A stretch of DNA of 64,000 nt from BOG-994 sp049514215. GTDB taxonomy: Bacteria > Pseudomonadota > Gammaproteobacteria > Burkholderiales > Burkholderiaceae_D. A model generated the notes under the pieces. The model saw only the letters and a program-made list of their open reading frames with translations, made no database searches and had not been told where the DNA came from. The position numbers and the translations under genes are program-made. The stretch lies in NCBI GenBank assembly GCA_049514215.1, contig JBEKVI010000011.1, forward strand, positions 1-64,000, written 5' to 3'. Of this stretch, positions 8,545-17,194 are shown one piece after another. Position 1 is the first letter of the stretch. Each line of letters opens with the position of its first letter.

Positions 8545-9858
8545 ATGAAACGCGGCTTCTACACGATTATGGCGGCGCAATTTTTTTCGTCGCTCGCCGA
8601 CAATGCGCTCCTTATCGCCGCTATCGCTCTTCTGGTCGAAAGACGTGCGTCCGACTGGATGACTCCGCTGCTGAAGCTGTTTTTCGTTCTTTCCTACGTA
8701 CTGCTCGCCGCCTTCGTCGGTGCCTTCGCCGACTCGATGCCCAAGGGGCGGGTGATGTTCGTCACCAACACGATCAAGATCGGCGGATGCGTGATGATGT
8801 TCTTGGGCATCCATCCTCTTTTGGCCTATGCCGTAGTCGGATTCGGTGCAGCGGCGTACTCGCCGGCCAAGTACGGAATTCTGACCGAGCTGCTGCCTCC
8901 CGAAGACCTGGTCGCTGCCAACGGGTGGATCGAGGGTCTCACCGTGGGTTCGATTATTCTGGGTACGGTGCTCGGAGGCATTCTAATTAGCCCGAAGATT
9001 TCGGGAATGTTGCTCGCGTTCGAAATACCCATCACCGCTGACGGCATCGGCACGCCCGCGCAAGCCGCCATCTCAGCCATTGCACTGGTTTATCTCATCG
9101 CCGCCCTGGTGAATCTTTACATCATCGACACGGGGGCACGCTATCCACACCAGGAACGCAACCCGGCGCGCCTGATCTCGGATTTTGCCGGCTGTTTCCG
9201 GGTGCTCTGGCGGGACCGGCTCGGGCAGATTTCGCTGTCCGTAACGACGCTGTTCTGGGGTGCCGGAGCCACGTTGCAGTTCATCGTGCTGAAGTGGGCT
9301 GCACAGGTGCTCGGGATGGATCTCAGTAAAGGTGCAATTTTGCAGGCCGTCGTGGCCGTCGGCGTTGCCCTGGGTGCGGCGCTCGCCGCAGCCCATGTGC
9401 CGCTGAAGAAATCGCTTTGTGTATTACCCTACGGGGCGGCGATGGGCGTGGCGGTCATCATGCTCGCATTATTCAGGCGTCGCTACTTTGGCGACCTGGA
9501 ACTGGATCTGTTTGGCATGCACGTGCCCTTGTACATGCTCGTCACCGGGGCATTTCTGGTCGCCATCGGCGCGATGGCCGGCTATTTTGTCGTACCGATG
9601 AATGCATTACTGCAGCACCGCGGGGCAGTTCTGATGAGCGCTGGTCATTCGATCGCCGTGCAAAACTTCAACGAGAATCTGAGCGTTTTGACGATGTTGT
9701 GCCTCTATGCCGTTCTGGTTCGGCTCGATCTCGACATCAGAACGGTCATCGTCCTGTTCGGAGGTTTCGTGTGCACCACCATGCTTCTTGTGATGCGCCG
9801 TCATCACAGGAACGAGCGACTGTTCCACGCGATGACGCTCATCGAGACCAAACCCTAG
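8545..9858 (+). CDS. lplT: Lysophospholipid transporter LplT (major facilitator superfamily)
   Basis: Inner-membrane flippase that returns lysophosphatidylethanolamine to the cytoplasm for reacylation. The 437 aa have about 12 hydrophobic segments and begin MKRGFYTIMAAQFFSSLADNA. The conserved stretches AAYSPAKYGILTELLP and ANGWIEGLTVGSII are characteristic of LplT. I took ATG 8545 over upstream in-frame starts because homology begins there. The partner acyltransferase (Aas) is not in the window. The gene is convergent with the uracil-DNA glycosylase gene; the 97 bp between them hold no convincing terminator. Confidence 0.93.
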   Translation: MKRGFYTIMAAQFFSSLADNALLIAAIALLVERRASDWMTPLLKLFFVLSYVLLAAFVGAFADSMPKGRVMFVTNTIKIGGCVMMFLGIHPLLAYAVVGFGAAAYSPAKYGILTELLPPEDLVAANGWIEGLTVGSIILGTVLGGILISPKISGMLLAFEIPITADGIGTPAQAAISAIALVYLIAALVNLYIIDTGARYPHQERNPARLISDFAGCFRVLWRDRLGQISLSVTTLFWGAGATLQFIVLKWAAQVLGMDLSKGAILQAVVAVGVALGAALAAAHVPLKKSLCVLPYGAAMGVAVIMLALFRRRYFGDLELDLFGMHVPLYMLVTGAFLVAIGAMAGYFVVPMNALLQHRGAVLMSAGHSIAVQNFNENLSVLTMLCLYAVLVRLDLDIRTVIVLFGGFVCTTMLLVMRRHHRNERLFHAMTLIETKP

Positions 9859-9955
9859 GCTCGCGCACCGGGCTTGACGGGGACACCGCATTGCCTCTTG
9901 AAGGGACAGCGGTTGGGTTTCCGAGGCGCCGTCCCCCTTGTTCGGCGAAAGATCC

Positions 9956-10768
9956 CTATTGCGGTCCAGCGGATTCGGTCTCGCCTAATACCTTGACCGC
10001 CAGGCAGAGATCCGCCCACGACTTGCGTTTTTCGGGGAGATTGCGCAGCAGATAGGCGGGGTGATAGGTCACAACGACCGGCCAGCTTGCTGCGCCGATA
10101 TGGACCCGGTGCACACGCCCCCGCAGGCTTCCGACCGAAGCTTGCGTACCCAGGACGGTTTCGGCCGCAAATTTCCCGAGGGCGACAATGATGCGCGGGG
10201 CGAGCAGTTCGATCTGGCGGAGCAGAAACGGCGCACAGCGCGCCACTTCTTCAGGTTCGGGATTTCGGTTGCGGGGTGGCCTGCATTTTAAGACGTTGGC
10301 GATATAGACTTCCCGGCCTCGGGCCAGGCCCAGTGCGCGCAGCATGTTATCGAGGAGGCGTCCAGCCTCACCTACGAAGGGCTCGCCCCGCTCGTCTTCC
10401 TCCGCGCCCGGTGCCTCACCGACCAAGAGCCACTGAGGGCGCAGCGCCCCCACTCCGAAGACAGCCTGCTTGCGCGACCGGCTAAGGCCACAGGCCGCGC
10501 AGCCCAGAGCTTCCTGTTCGAGACCAGCCCAATCGAGGCGAGCGATGAGTTGATCCCGTTGCGGCGCGGCCGCACGCGTCGCTCCTAGAGCTTCGAGCGC
10601 CTTTGTCCCATCTCCCAGCACGGGACCGGGGGCGGTGCCCTCTTCGAACGTCGCAGCATCCATCGCGTCTTCTGCGACGGCCGCAATCGGGGCGCGACGC
10701 ACCCATCGCGGGGCCAGCCCCATCTCCAGCAGGGCGCTTTGGCGGAAGGCGGAAGAAGCCCTCTTCAT
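9956..10768 (-). CDS. Uracil-DNA glycosylase, family 4 (Fe-S type)
   Basis: Removes uracil from DNA to start base excision repair. Family 4 features are plain in the 270 aa: the active-site motif GEAPGAEEDERGEPFVGEAG, and an Fe-S cluster ligand set with the pair CAACGLSRSR and the later cysteines in VLKCRPPRNRNPEP and ARCAPFL. A Gly/Ala-rich variable region of about 80 residues precedes the catalytic domain and probably forms a flexible tail. The ATG at 10768 overlaps the rimI stop by one base (TGATG). In this gene neighbourhood it forms a unit with rimI and tsaB. A second, unrelated UDG (family 5) occurs at 22474-23142. Confidence 0.95.
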   Translation of the reverse strand: MKRASSAFRQSALLEMGLAPRWVRRAPIAAVAEDAMDAATFEEGTAPGPVLGDGTKALEALGATRAAAPQRDQLIARLDWAGLEQEALGCAACGLSRSRKQAVFGVGALRPQWLLVGEAPGAEEDERGEPFVGEAGRLLDNMLRALGLARGREVYIANVLKCRPPRNRNPEPEEVARCAPFLLRQIELLAPRIIVALGKFAAETVLGTQASVGSLRGRVHRVHIGAASWPVVVTYHPAYLLRNLPEKRKSWADLCLAVKVLGETESAGPQ

Positions 10769-11277
10769 CAAAGCGCGATCTGCATGACGATGGCGTCTTC
10801 TCGGTCTGTCCGATTCTGGGTGCTGATCGGATAGTAGCCGCGCCGCAGGCCGATGCGACGAAAGCCATAGCGTTCATAGATCTGAAGGGCGCGCAGGTTG
10901 CTCGGCCTGACTTCGAGAATCATGCTGCGGGCACGGTGCTCGCGGGCCGTCTCGGTGGCCTTGTTCAAAAGGGCCAGACCGAAACCACGGCCCTGATGCG
11001 CGAGCGCCACACTGATATTGAGCAGATGGGCCTCGTCGAGCGCGGCCATCATGAGGAAATATCCCACGATCGGCCCCTCCCCCTGCTCGCCGCCATCCTC
11101 GCGCAACACCCATGAACTGTAACCCGCGGCGAGCGAGTCGCGAAAGTTGCCGGCCGTCCAAGGAAACGAATAGAGCGCCGTCTCGATGGCGGCGATCGCC
11201 TGCACGTCCGCGGGCCGCATCAGCGCAAAGCGCGGCCGCAACTGCCAGCGCACCTCGTTCTCGAGCCGGGCACTCAT
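10768..11277 (-). CDS. rimI: Ribosomal protein S18 alanine N-acetyltransferase RimI
   Basis: GNAT-family acetyltransferase that modifies the N terminus of S18 (its likely substrate gene rpsR is also in this window). The 169 aa contain the acetyl-CoA binding loop AHQGRGFGLALLNKA and the RimI signature motifs MILEVRPSNLRALQIYERYGF and GLRRGYYP near the C terminus. It overlaps tsaB upstream by 4 bp (ATGA) and the uracil-DNA glycosylase downstream by 1 bp. The tsaB-rimI pairing is widespread. Confidence 0.94.
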   Translation of the reverse strand: MSARLENEVRWQLRPRFALMRPADVQAIAAIETALYSFPWTAGNFRDSLAAGYSSWVLREDGGEQGEGPIVGYFLMMAALDEAHLLNISVALAHQGRGFGLALLNKATETAREHRARSMILEVRPSNLRALQIYERYGFRRIGLRRGYYPISTQNRTDREDAIVMQIAL

Positions 11278-11990
11278 CGCTCTAACTCGGCTTGGGCCGC
11301 GCGTTCGGCCGTCGTGAGCGCGACCCGGTCGCGCACGTACAGGGGCTGCGCGAGCGCGGGCGGCATGAACCGACCCGCCGCGTAGAGATCCTGCCCGAGT
11401 TTCGCCACGGCTCCGGCCTCCGGATAGCGTGGCAGAAGGACCGTCTGAACGAGGGGTTCAAGATCGGGAGCAAACAACGCGAAGGCACTGCCACAACCGT
11501 ATTCGACTGGCCTAATCAGCTCTGCAGCGATCTCGGAGGGACGCGAGAGCGTGGGCGCAATGTGCTCCAGCCAAGTGCCCTTCGTCCGCTGCAAAAGCGA
11601 CCAGTAGACCTCGCCCATGCGGGCATCCAGCGCGCACAAGACCCTTGGCCCGGGCGCTGCTGTGGCGTCGGCCGGGCCACAGGCTTGCTCGGCAAGCGCC
11701 GCGAGCGTGTTCACTGCGATGACCGGGCAGTCGGATCCAAAGGCGAGACCCTGTGCTACCGAGCAGGCGATCCGCAGGCCGGTAAACGAGCCAGGTCCCG
11801 CTCCAAACGCGATCGCGTCACATTCGGCCAGCGTCAGCCGCGCACGGCCAAGGACGTGCTCCACCATCTCGAGGACCATTTCCGAATGGCTCTGATGCGC
11901 GAGCGTACTGGCGACCTCGAGTTGGCCACCGCAGCGGACGGCCACCGAACACATCGGCGTGGAGGTTTCAATCGCAAGAATATTGGACAC
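11274..11990 (-). CDS. tsaB: tRNA threonylcarbamoyladenosine biosynthesis protein TsaB
   Basis: Actin-like ATPase-fold protein that partners TsaD in making t6A at position 37 of ANN-decoding tRNAs. The 238 aa begin with MSNILAIETSTPMCSVA and carry GAGPGSFTGLRI, the hallmark of the family. The start codon is GTG at 11990. Cotranscription with rimI is likely (ATGA overlap). Confidence 0.95.
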   Translation of the reverse strand: MSNILAIETSTPMCSVAVRCGGQLEVASTLAHQSHSEMVLEMVEHVLGRARLTLAECDAIAFGAGPGSFTGLRIACSVAQGLAFGSDCPVIAVNTLAALAEQACGPADATAAPGPRVLCALDARMGEVYWSLLQRTKGTWLEHIAPTLSRPSEIAAELIRPVEYGCGSAFALFAPDLEPLVQTVLLPRYPEAGAVAKLGQDLYAAGRFMPPALAQPLYVRDRVALTTAERAAQAELER

Positions 11991-12069
11991 CGGCGCTTTC
12001 GTTGAGACGGCCGACGAATTTTAATCCATCACGGACCATCACCGTGAGTGGCACGCGCAACGCCCGACT

Positions 12070-12411
12070 TTAGGGGCGACGCGGAGGCAGCGGCCGGTAT
12101 ACGTCGCGCGCCTCGTCAATCTGACGGCGCAGCGCCTTGCGTTCTTCAGGCGAGAGATGCCCCGGTCTTTGCTCCACGGCGTTTCCCGGCCCCTCGGGTC
12201 GGGTGGGAGGCACCTGTCCCGCGCGCTGAGCCGCGGCTTGACTGCCGCGTTGGGCTTCCTGGCGCTCCTCCCGAGCGGGAGCAAGACGCTGCAGCGGTCG
12301 GCCCATGGTCGGACGCGCAAACATACCCGGCTGCGCACGCGCACGCGCCGACGCGACTCCCGCCATTAGCAGAAGAATCGTGACCCCGATAATAAGGATC
12401 AGTCTGAACAT
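12070..12411 (-). CDS. Small exported protein of unknown function
   Basis: I do not recognise a characterised family. From ATG 12411 it is 113 aa. A hydrophobic N-terminal segment (FRLILIIGVTILLLMAGVA) looks like a signal peptide or anchor. It is followed by an Arg/Gln/Pro/Ala-rich low-complexity stretch and a short conserved-looking helix LSPEERKALRRQIDEARD, which recalls periplasmic proteins with a LSPEER box. It is divergent from the ompR-like gene with 188 bp between them and could be under that system's control, but this is inference. A GTG start four codons earlier is equally possible. It could also be a spurious frame, though the signal-like segment argues against that. Confidence 0.55.
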   Translation of the reverse strand: MFRLILIIGVTILLLMAGVASARARAQPGMFARPTMGRPLQRLAPAREERQEAQRGSQAAAQRAGQVPPTRPEGPGNAVEQRPGHLSPEERKALRRQIDEARDVYRPLPPRRP

Positions 12412-12599
12412 GGGTGTGCGCACTTTAGCTGGCGATTCGGCCTTGTCGACCGTTCGGTTTCATTGATCCTAGGATGGTAGGGCCCACGCGTTGCGCGGGG
12501 GGTTGCAAAGGCAGCCACTTTGTAACAATGTGTTTCCCCTGCGTGCAATCGTACCAACGACAGGTGACAAGAAACGAAGCAGGGCATTACCATGCGCGC

Positions 12600-13370
12600 A
12601 TGGCACAAACCGCCTCATCCAAAATTCTGATCGTCGATGACGATCAACGACTTCGCGATCTGCTTCGCCGCTACCTTTCCGAGCAAGGATTTAACGTGTT
12701 CCTCGCCGAGAACGGTCCGGCGATGAACAAGCTTTGGACGCGCGAACGGTTCGACCTCCTCGTGCTTGACCTCATGCTTCCCGGTGAAGACGGCCTAACG
12801 ATCTGTCGTCGACTGCGGGGGGCGAACGATTCCACCCCGATCATCATGCTCACCGCCAAAGGCGATGAGGTAGATCGTATCATTGGTTTGGAACTTGGCG
12901 CAGACGACTACCTCCCAAAACCTTTCAATCCGCGCGAATTGGTGGCGCGAATCCACGCGGTGCTGCGCAGACGCGGCGTCCCCGAGGCGCCTGGGGCCCC
13001 GGCCACGGACCTCGAAACCTTCACATTCGGACCCTACGTGCTGAATTTGAAAACCCGCACGCTCGAGCAACACGGCGAGTCCAAGTCGTTGACGACGGGC
13101 GAGTTTGCGGTCATGAAGGCGTTCGCGCGGCATCCTCGCCAACCGCTTTCCAGAGAGAAGCTGATGGAGCTCGCGCGAGGCCGTGAATACGAGGTGTTCG
13201 ATCGCAGTCTCGACGTTCAAATCTCGCGCCTGCGCAAGTTAATCGAGCCGGATCCTTCGAATCCTCGCTACATCCAGACGGTCTGGGGCCTCGGATATGT
13301 ATTCATTCCGGACGATCGCCCCGCCGCCGATGAGCAGCCCGCCGAGCCTGAATCCCAGCCCCGAGCTTGA
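12600..13370 (+). CDS. ompR: Response regulator, OmpR family (OmpR-like)
   Basis: DNA-binding response regulator of an osmotic/envelope-type two-component system. The receiver domain has the acidic pocket IVDDDQ, phosphoacceptor Asp57 in LLVLDLMLPGEDG and Lys107 in DDYLPKPFNP. The C-terminal winged-helix domain (about 150-240) ends in the typical RLRKLIEPDPSNPRYIQTVWG. It is 256 aa from ATG 12600 (MAQTASSKILIVDDD); in-frame upstream codons lack family similarity. The end overlaps the kinase start by 41 bp. The sequence resembles OmpR more than PhoB or KdpE, but targets cannot be read from here. Confidence 0.93.
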   Translation: MAQTASSKILIVDDDQRLRDLLRRYLSEQGFNVFLAENGPAMNKLWTRERFDLLVLDLMLPGEDGLTICRRLRGANDSTPIIMLTAKGDEVDRIIGLELGADDYLPKPFNPRELVARIHAVLRRRGVPEAPGAPATDLETFTFGPYVLNLKTRTLEQHGESKSLTTGEFAVMKAFARHPRQPLSREKLMELARGREYEVFDRSLDVQISRLRKLIEPDPSNPRYIQTVWGLGYVFIPDDRPAADEQPAEPESQPRA

Positions 13371-14712
13371 CGTTCCAGCCGCCGGTCCGAACGGTCCGGG
13401 TGGCGTATTCTGGCGAACGTTTTTCCTGATTGCCATCCTGATCGGCGTAAGCCTGGGCGCTTGGTACCAGAGCTTCCGCATCCTGGAGCGAACGCCGCGC
13501 GCCCAGCAGGCCGCGCAGTTAGTGGTGAGCATCGTCAATCTCACGCGCTCCGCATTGATCCACTCGGATCCTGAAAAGCGCCGCGCACTTCTGATCGATC
13601 TCGCCCAAAACGAGGGCATCCGCATCTATACCCTCGAGCGTGAGGATCAGATCTCGCCCCTGCCTGATGAGCCCTTCTTGCGCATCATCGACCAGTACGT
13701 TCGCTCCAAGCTCGGCTCGGATACCGAGATCTCGCTCGAGGTCAACGGCCAGTCCGGGTTGTGGGTGAGCTTTTTCATCGATGAGGACGGCTATTGGGTG
13801 GTCTTCGACCCCACGCGCCTGGAGAGCATCCCGCGCGTGCAATGGCTCGGCTGGGGCGCCGTGGCGCTTGCGCTCTCGCTGTTGGGCGCAGTCATTATCA
13901 GCCGCCTCATCAATCTGCCCTTAAAGCGGCTCGCCAGTGCGGCCGTGTCCATTGGTCGCGGCAAGCGCCCGCAGCCGCTGCCTGAAAAAGGCCCGCGCGA
14001 AATACGACAGGCCAACAAAAGCTTTAACGCGATGGTGAAGGATCTCGAACGCATCGAGGCCGACCGCGCTTTGCTTTTGGCCGGTATCTCTCACGACCTG
14101 CGTACGCCGTTAACGCGCCTGCGACTGGAAATCGAAATGAATCCGCTCGAAGAGAGCACGCGCGAGGCGATGAGCACCGATATCGAACAGATGGACGGCA
14201 TCATCGGTCAATTCCTCGACTATGCGAGGCCCCTGGAAGCGTCCGATGGATTCGGCGAGGTCTCCCTTGGCGAACTTGTCGAGGAGGTGGTTTCGGGCAT
14301 CGCACCCGGGTCGGATTTGGCCATCACGGTTCACTCCGAACAGACTCGTCCAGTCTACGGGCAACGCCTGGAGCTCAAGCGGGTCCTCCTGAACCTGCTC
14401 GAGAATGCCCGCCGCTATGGACGAAGGCCTGGCGAAGGCGCGGCGCGCGTGGAGATCACCGTCCATGACGAAGCCGGTCCGGTCCTGGAAGTGGCCGATC
14501 ACGGTCCGGGCATACCCGAGGCCGAACGCGATCGGCTCAAGAGGCCTTTCACGCGCCTGGATTCGGCGCGCGGTCAAACCACGGGGTCGGGTCTGGGGCT
14601 CGCCATTGTCGAGCGCATTGCCCTGCGCCATCACGCGCGCTTCGATTTGCTCTCGCGTCCGGGATTCGGACTGGTGGCGCGCCTGGCGTTTCCGGTAAAG
14701 CCTTTACTCTAG
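13330..14712 (+). CDS. envZ: Sensor histidine kinase, EnvZ-like
   Basis: Inner-membrane sensor kinase paired with the adjacent OmpR-like regulator. From ATG 13330 it is 460 aa: a Pro-rich cytoplasmic N terminus, TM1 about 27-47, a periplasmic sensor loop of about 120 residues, TM2 about 172-194, then HAMP. The dimerisation domain carries His255 in GISHDLRTPLTRLRLE. The ATPase domain has the N box NLLENARRYG, G1 DHGPGIP and G2 GSGLGLAIVE. The H-box sequence is the EnvZ type. The start lies inside the regulator gene, which favours translational coupling, and the stop overlaps that of convergent DUF3501 by 4 bp. Confidence 0.92.
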   Translation: MSSPPSLNPSPELDVPAAGPNGPGGVFWRTFFLIAILIGVSLGAWYQSFRILERTPRAQQAAQLVVSIVNLTRSALIHSDPEKRRALLIDLAQNEGIRIYTLEREDQISPLPDEPFLRIIDQYVRSKLGSDTEISLEVNGQSGLWVSFFIDEDGYWVVFDPTRLESIPRVQWLGWGAVALALSLLGAVIISRLINLPLKRLASAAVSIGRGKRPQPLPEKGPREIRQANKSFNAMVKDLERIEADRALLLAGISHDLRTPLTRLRLEIEMNPLEESTREAMSTDIEQMDGIIGQFLDYARPLEASDGFGEVSLGELVEEVVSGIAPGSDLAITVHSEQTRPVYGQRLELKRVLLNLLENARRYGRRPGEGAARVEITVHDEAGPVLEVADHGPGIPEAERDRLKRPFTRLDSARGQTTGSGLGLAIVERIALRHHARFDLLSRPGFGLVARLAFPVKPLL

Positions 14713-15290
14713 CTTAAGTCTTCCAAGAGCGAGGCCAATAGCGCACTGGGCAATTCCTCGACATGCGCCGGATAGTTGGGATGATCGCACCCGATCATGA
14801 TCTGAGCGCCGCCCTTCAGAGCCCGTTTCATGGGCTCGGTGAGCTCAAAGCGCACGAAGTGAACGGCTGAAGTCTTTTCCGCATTTTCCCGATCGAGGTC
14901 TTCATCGGCGATCGCATAAATGCGTGCCTGACCTTCGACCTGAACGAACATCCGGTCCTCGATTCCGATGAGCTTGCCCAGCGCGACGCGCCGCTCGGCC
15001 TCGTTGCCGTATTCGATCAGCAGCGTCGCCTTGAAATTCGAGCCGTCGGGCACGAGCGGCCGGTAGGCCTCGAGCTCGGCCTCGATCCCGTCTTCATCGA
15101 AGATCTTCTCGATACGAAGCATCTCCTGGATCTGGTAGCGGATGGTCTTCTCATCCTCGAAGAGCAAGGTCAGGTGATTGCCGATATGCAAAGTACGCTT
15201 TTTCTTGTGCTCGATGACCTCGGCACGTAACTGCTTGCGCGCCTTGGAATAGGCCTCGAGGGTCAACAGGGTTTCGCGGGTGATGGTCAT
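14709..15290 (-). CDS. DUF3501 family protein
   Basis: A 193-aa cytoplasmic protein of the uncharacterised DUF3501 family; no function should be assigned. It starts MTITRETLLTLEAYSKARKQ and contains the family stretches KKRTLHIGNHLTLLFEDE and TIRYQIQEMLRIEKI, and ends near a conserved GCDHPNYPAHVEELP. That last segment has a Cys-x-His that might bind a metal, which is my inference. It lies 26 bp after the CCG-domain Fe-S protein gene, and with rubrerythrin upstream the three form one minus-strand unit, so a role with the redox partner proteins is the best contextual guess. Confidence 0.9.
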   Translation of the reverse strand: MTITRETLLTLEAYSKARKQLRAEVIEHKKKRTLHIGNHLTLLFEDEKTIRYQIQEMLRIEKIFDEDGIEAELEAYRPLVPDGSNFKATLLIEYGNEAERRVALGKLIGIEDRMFVQVEGQARIYAIADEDLDRENAEKTSAVHFVRFELTEPMKRALKGGAQIMIGCDHPNYPAHVEELPSALLASLLEDLS

Positions 15291-15316
15291 GCGTTTGGAT
15301 TGAGTTTGGACTTAGC

Positions 15317-16648
15317 CTAGATACCGTAGGCGCGCCGCAGTAGGGTTAAAGGGTGCGCGAGCGGGACTTCGGGAGCGTGGCTTTCCGCCATCCCCTGTTC
15401 GATATGATGCCCCGCGAGCTGACAGTCCGAGGAGAAAAAATCGGCTTGCGCTTCGGCCACGGCCCTAAATACCGGCCTGCCGATCTTCATGGCAACGTCG
15501 TGGAACTTCTTTTTGACGCCGAACGTCCCCGCATGCCCCGAGCAGCGCTCGGTAATTTTCAAAGTCGTGCCGGGAATCAGCTGCAGTACTTCGGCGGTCT
15601 TTCGACCGATTTTTTGTACGCGCAGATGGCACGGGATCTGGTAGGCGACCACCCCAAGCGGCCGCGAGAAATCGGTCTTGAGCAATCCATCGCGGTGGCG
15701 CGCCATCAGATACTCAAACGGATCCCACATCGCATCGCGTACTGCGAGCGTATCGGCATCGTCGGGAAACATCAAAGGCAGTTCCTGCTTGAACATGAGG
15801 GTGCAGCTCGGGATCGCGGCGACGATGGCATACCCCGAACGCGCGAGCTTGGCCAAAATCGGGATGTTTTGGGCCTTCTTCTTGGCGACACCGTCGAGGT
15901 CCCCTTGCTCCAGCAGTGGCATACCGCAGCACGCTTCCTTGCTGACCACCACGTAAGGAACATCGTTGTGGTTCAAAACGGCAAGCAGATCGTGCCCGAT
16001 GCCCGGTTCGTTATAGTTGACATAGCACGTCGAGTAGACGGCGACTTTTCCCGGTGTAGTCGCGCCATCTTTGACGACCGAAGCCTGCGCGCGAGTAGCA
16101 CCCGACTTGAATTTCTTGGGCGCAAATTCGGGCAGCCATGCACGCCGATCCACACCCAGGGTTGACTCGGCTAGGGCGCGCACGGCCGGGGCCCGGTTGA
16201 TGGCATTTACCGACTGCGTGACGATCGGGATACCTGCGAACGACCCCAGACGGTCGGTATCCGATAGCACGCGATCGCCCAGGCTGAGCTCCCCCTTTTT
16301 GAACTGAACGGCCTTGGCGCGCAGCATCAAGTGCGGGAAATCGACATTCCAAGGATGCGGCGGAACGTAAGGGCACTTGGTCAGGTAGCACAGATCGCAC
16401 AAGTAGCACTGGTCAACGACCGATGTGTAGGCTTTCTTGTCCACCCCGTGGAGCTCCCCATCCGAGGTGGCATCGATCAAATCAAACAGGGCTGGAAACG
16501 CGCCGCACAGCGACACGCAGCGGCGGCAACCATGGCAGATCTCAAATACACGCTCGAGTTCCGCATTCAGCGAATCCTCGCTGTAGAACGATTCGGAAAT
16601 CCAATCGAGCGGATGCCGAGTGGGCGCTTCAAGATTGCCTTCCCGCAT
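15317..16648 (-). CDS. Fe-S oxidoreductase with two CCG domains (heterodisulfide reductase/GlpC-like)
   Basis: Electron-transfer protein resembling GlpC, GlcF and HdrD. The 443 aa have two N-terminal cluster motifs: Cys38, Cys41, Cys44 and Cys48 (CHGCRRCVSLC), and Cys81, Cys84, Cys87 and Cys92 (CYLCDLCYLTKCPY, with four instead of three residues before the last Cys). Two CCG-type domains follow. The first has a proper CCG (SKEACCGMPLLEQG); the second reads ERCSGHAGTFG, so its second Cys is Ser. No transmembrane segment is seen. Start ATG 16648 has a clear AGGAGAGG Shine-Dalgarno. It lies downstream of rubrerythrin and upstream of DUF3501. The electron donor and acceptor are unknown. Confidence 0.88.
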   Translation of the reverse strand: MREGNLEAPTRHPLDWISESFYSEDSLNAELERVFEICHGCRRCVSLCGAFPALFDLIDATSDGELHGVDKKAYTSVVDQCYLCDLCYLTKCPYVPPHPWNVDFPHLMLRAKAVQFKKGELSLGDRVLSDTDRLGSFAGIPIVTQSVNAINRAPAVRALAESTLGVDRRAWLPEFAPKKFKSGATRAQASVVKDGATTPGKVAVYSTCYVNYNEPGIGHDLLAVLNHNDVPYVVVSKEACCGMPLLEQGDLDGVAKKKAQNIPILAKLARSGYAIVAAIPSCTLMFKQELPLMFPDDADTLAVRDAMWDPFEYLMARHRDGLLKTDFSRPLGVVAYQIPCHLRVQKIGRKTAEVLQLIPGTTLKITERCSGHAGTFGVKKKFHDVAMKIGRPVFRAVAEAQADFFSSDCQLAGHHIEQGMAESHAPEVPLAHPLTLLRRAYGI

Positions 16649-16668
16649 GCAGATCCTCTCCTGTGTCC

Positions 16669-16742
16669 GGCACGAACGTGCCTTGCGGCAGCCCCGCGGT
16701 AGCGCAAGGCAACATAAACGACGACCGGGGCCAGTGCCCCGG
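16669..16742 (-). repeat. Cluster of three inverted repeats between rubrerythrin and the Fe-S protein gene
   Basis: Three hairpin-forming repeats are packed into the 123-bp gap: GGCAC/GTGCC with a 4-base loop (16669-16682), GCCTTGCG/CGCAAGGC with a 15-base loop (16680-16710), and a perfect CCGGGGC/GCCCCGG with a 4-base loop (16725-16742). On the minus strand the last is followed by TCGTCGTTTATG, too few Ts for a convincing terminator. They may slow or stop transcription after rubrerythrin, or protect or process the mRNA. Confidence 0.5.
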
Positions 16743-16771
16743 TGCGTTTCAACCCGTCACCCCAAAAAAAT

Positions 16772-17194
16772 TTAGTCGACGAAGGCGTCCAGTGCCTTCT
16801 GATAACGGTTTGCGTGACTGCGCTCCGCTTTGGCCAAGGTCTCGAACCAGTCCGCGATTTCCTCGAAACCCTCGTCGCGCGCGGTTTTAGCCATGCCGGG
16901 ATACATGTCCGTATATTCATGCGTTTCGCCAGCGACCGCGGCGGCAAGGTTCAGGCGCGACGAGCCGATCGGCAGTCCAGTGGCTGGGTCGCCGACCACT
17001 TCCAGATACTCAAGGTGGCCATGCGCATGACCTGTCTCGCCCTCGGCAGTCGAGCGGAACAGCGCGGCGACATCATTTTGACCTTCGACATCGGCTTTGT
17101 TTGCGAAATACAGGTAACGACGATTGGCCTGGGATTCCCCGGCAAACGCCGCCTTCAGATTCTCTTCAGTCTTCGATCCCTTAAGCTGCGCCAT
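16772..17194 (-). CDS. Rubrerythrin, short form (diiron domain only)
   Basis: Ferritin-like diiron peroxidase, probably reducing hydrogen peroxide in the cytoplasm. The 140 aa from ATG 17194 (MAQLKGSKTEENLKAAF) contain paired Glu/His ligands in AGESQANRRYLYFA, AEGETGHAHGHLEYL, AGETHEYTDMYP and LAKAERSHANRYQ. There is no C-terminal rubredoxin domain (no CxxC), so electrons must come from another protein; the next gene, an Fe-S protein, is the obvious candidate. The Shine-Dalgarno GGAGAAGC precedes the ATG, and an upstream in-frame extension was discarded for lack of homology. It is divergent from ahpC. Confidence 0.94.
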   Translation of the reverse strand: MAQLKGSKTEENLKAAFAGESQANRRYLYFANKADVEGQNDVAALFRSTAEGETGHAHGHLEYLEVVGDPATGLPIGSSRLNLAAAVAGETHEYTDMYPGMAKTARDEGFEEIADWFETLAKAERSHANRYQKALDAFVD

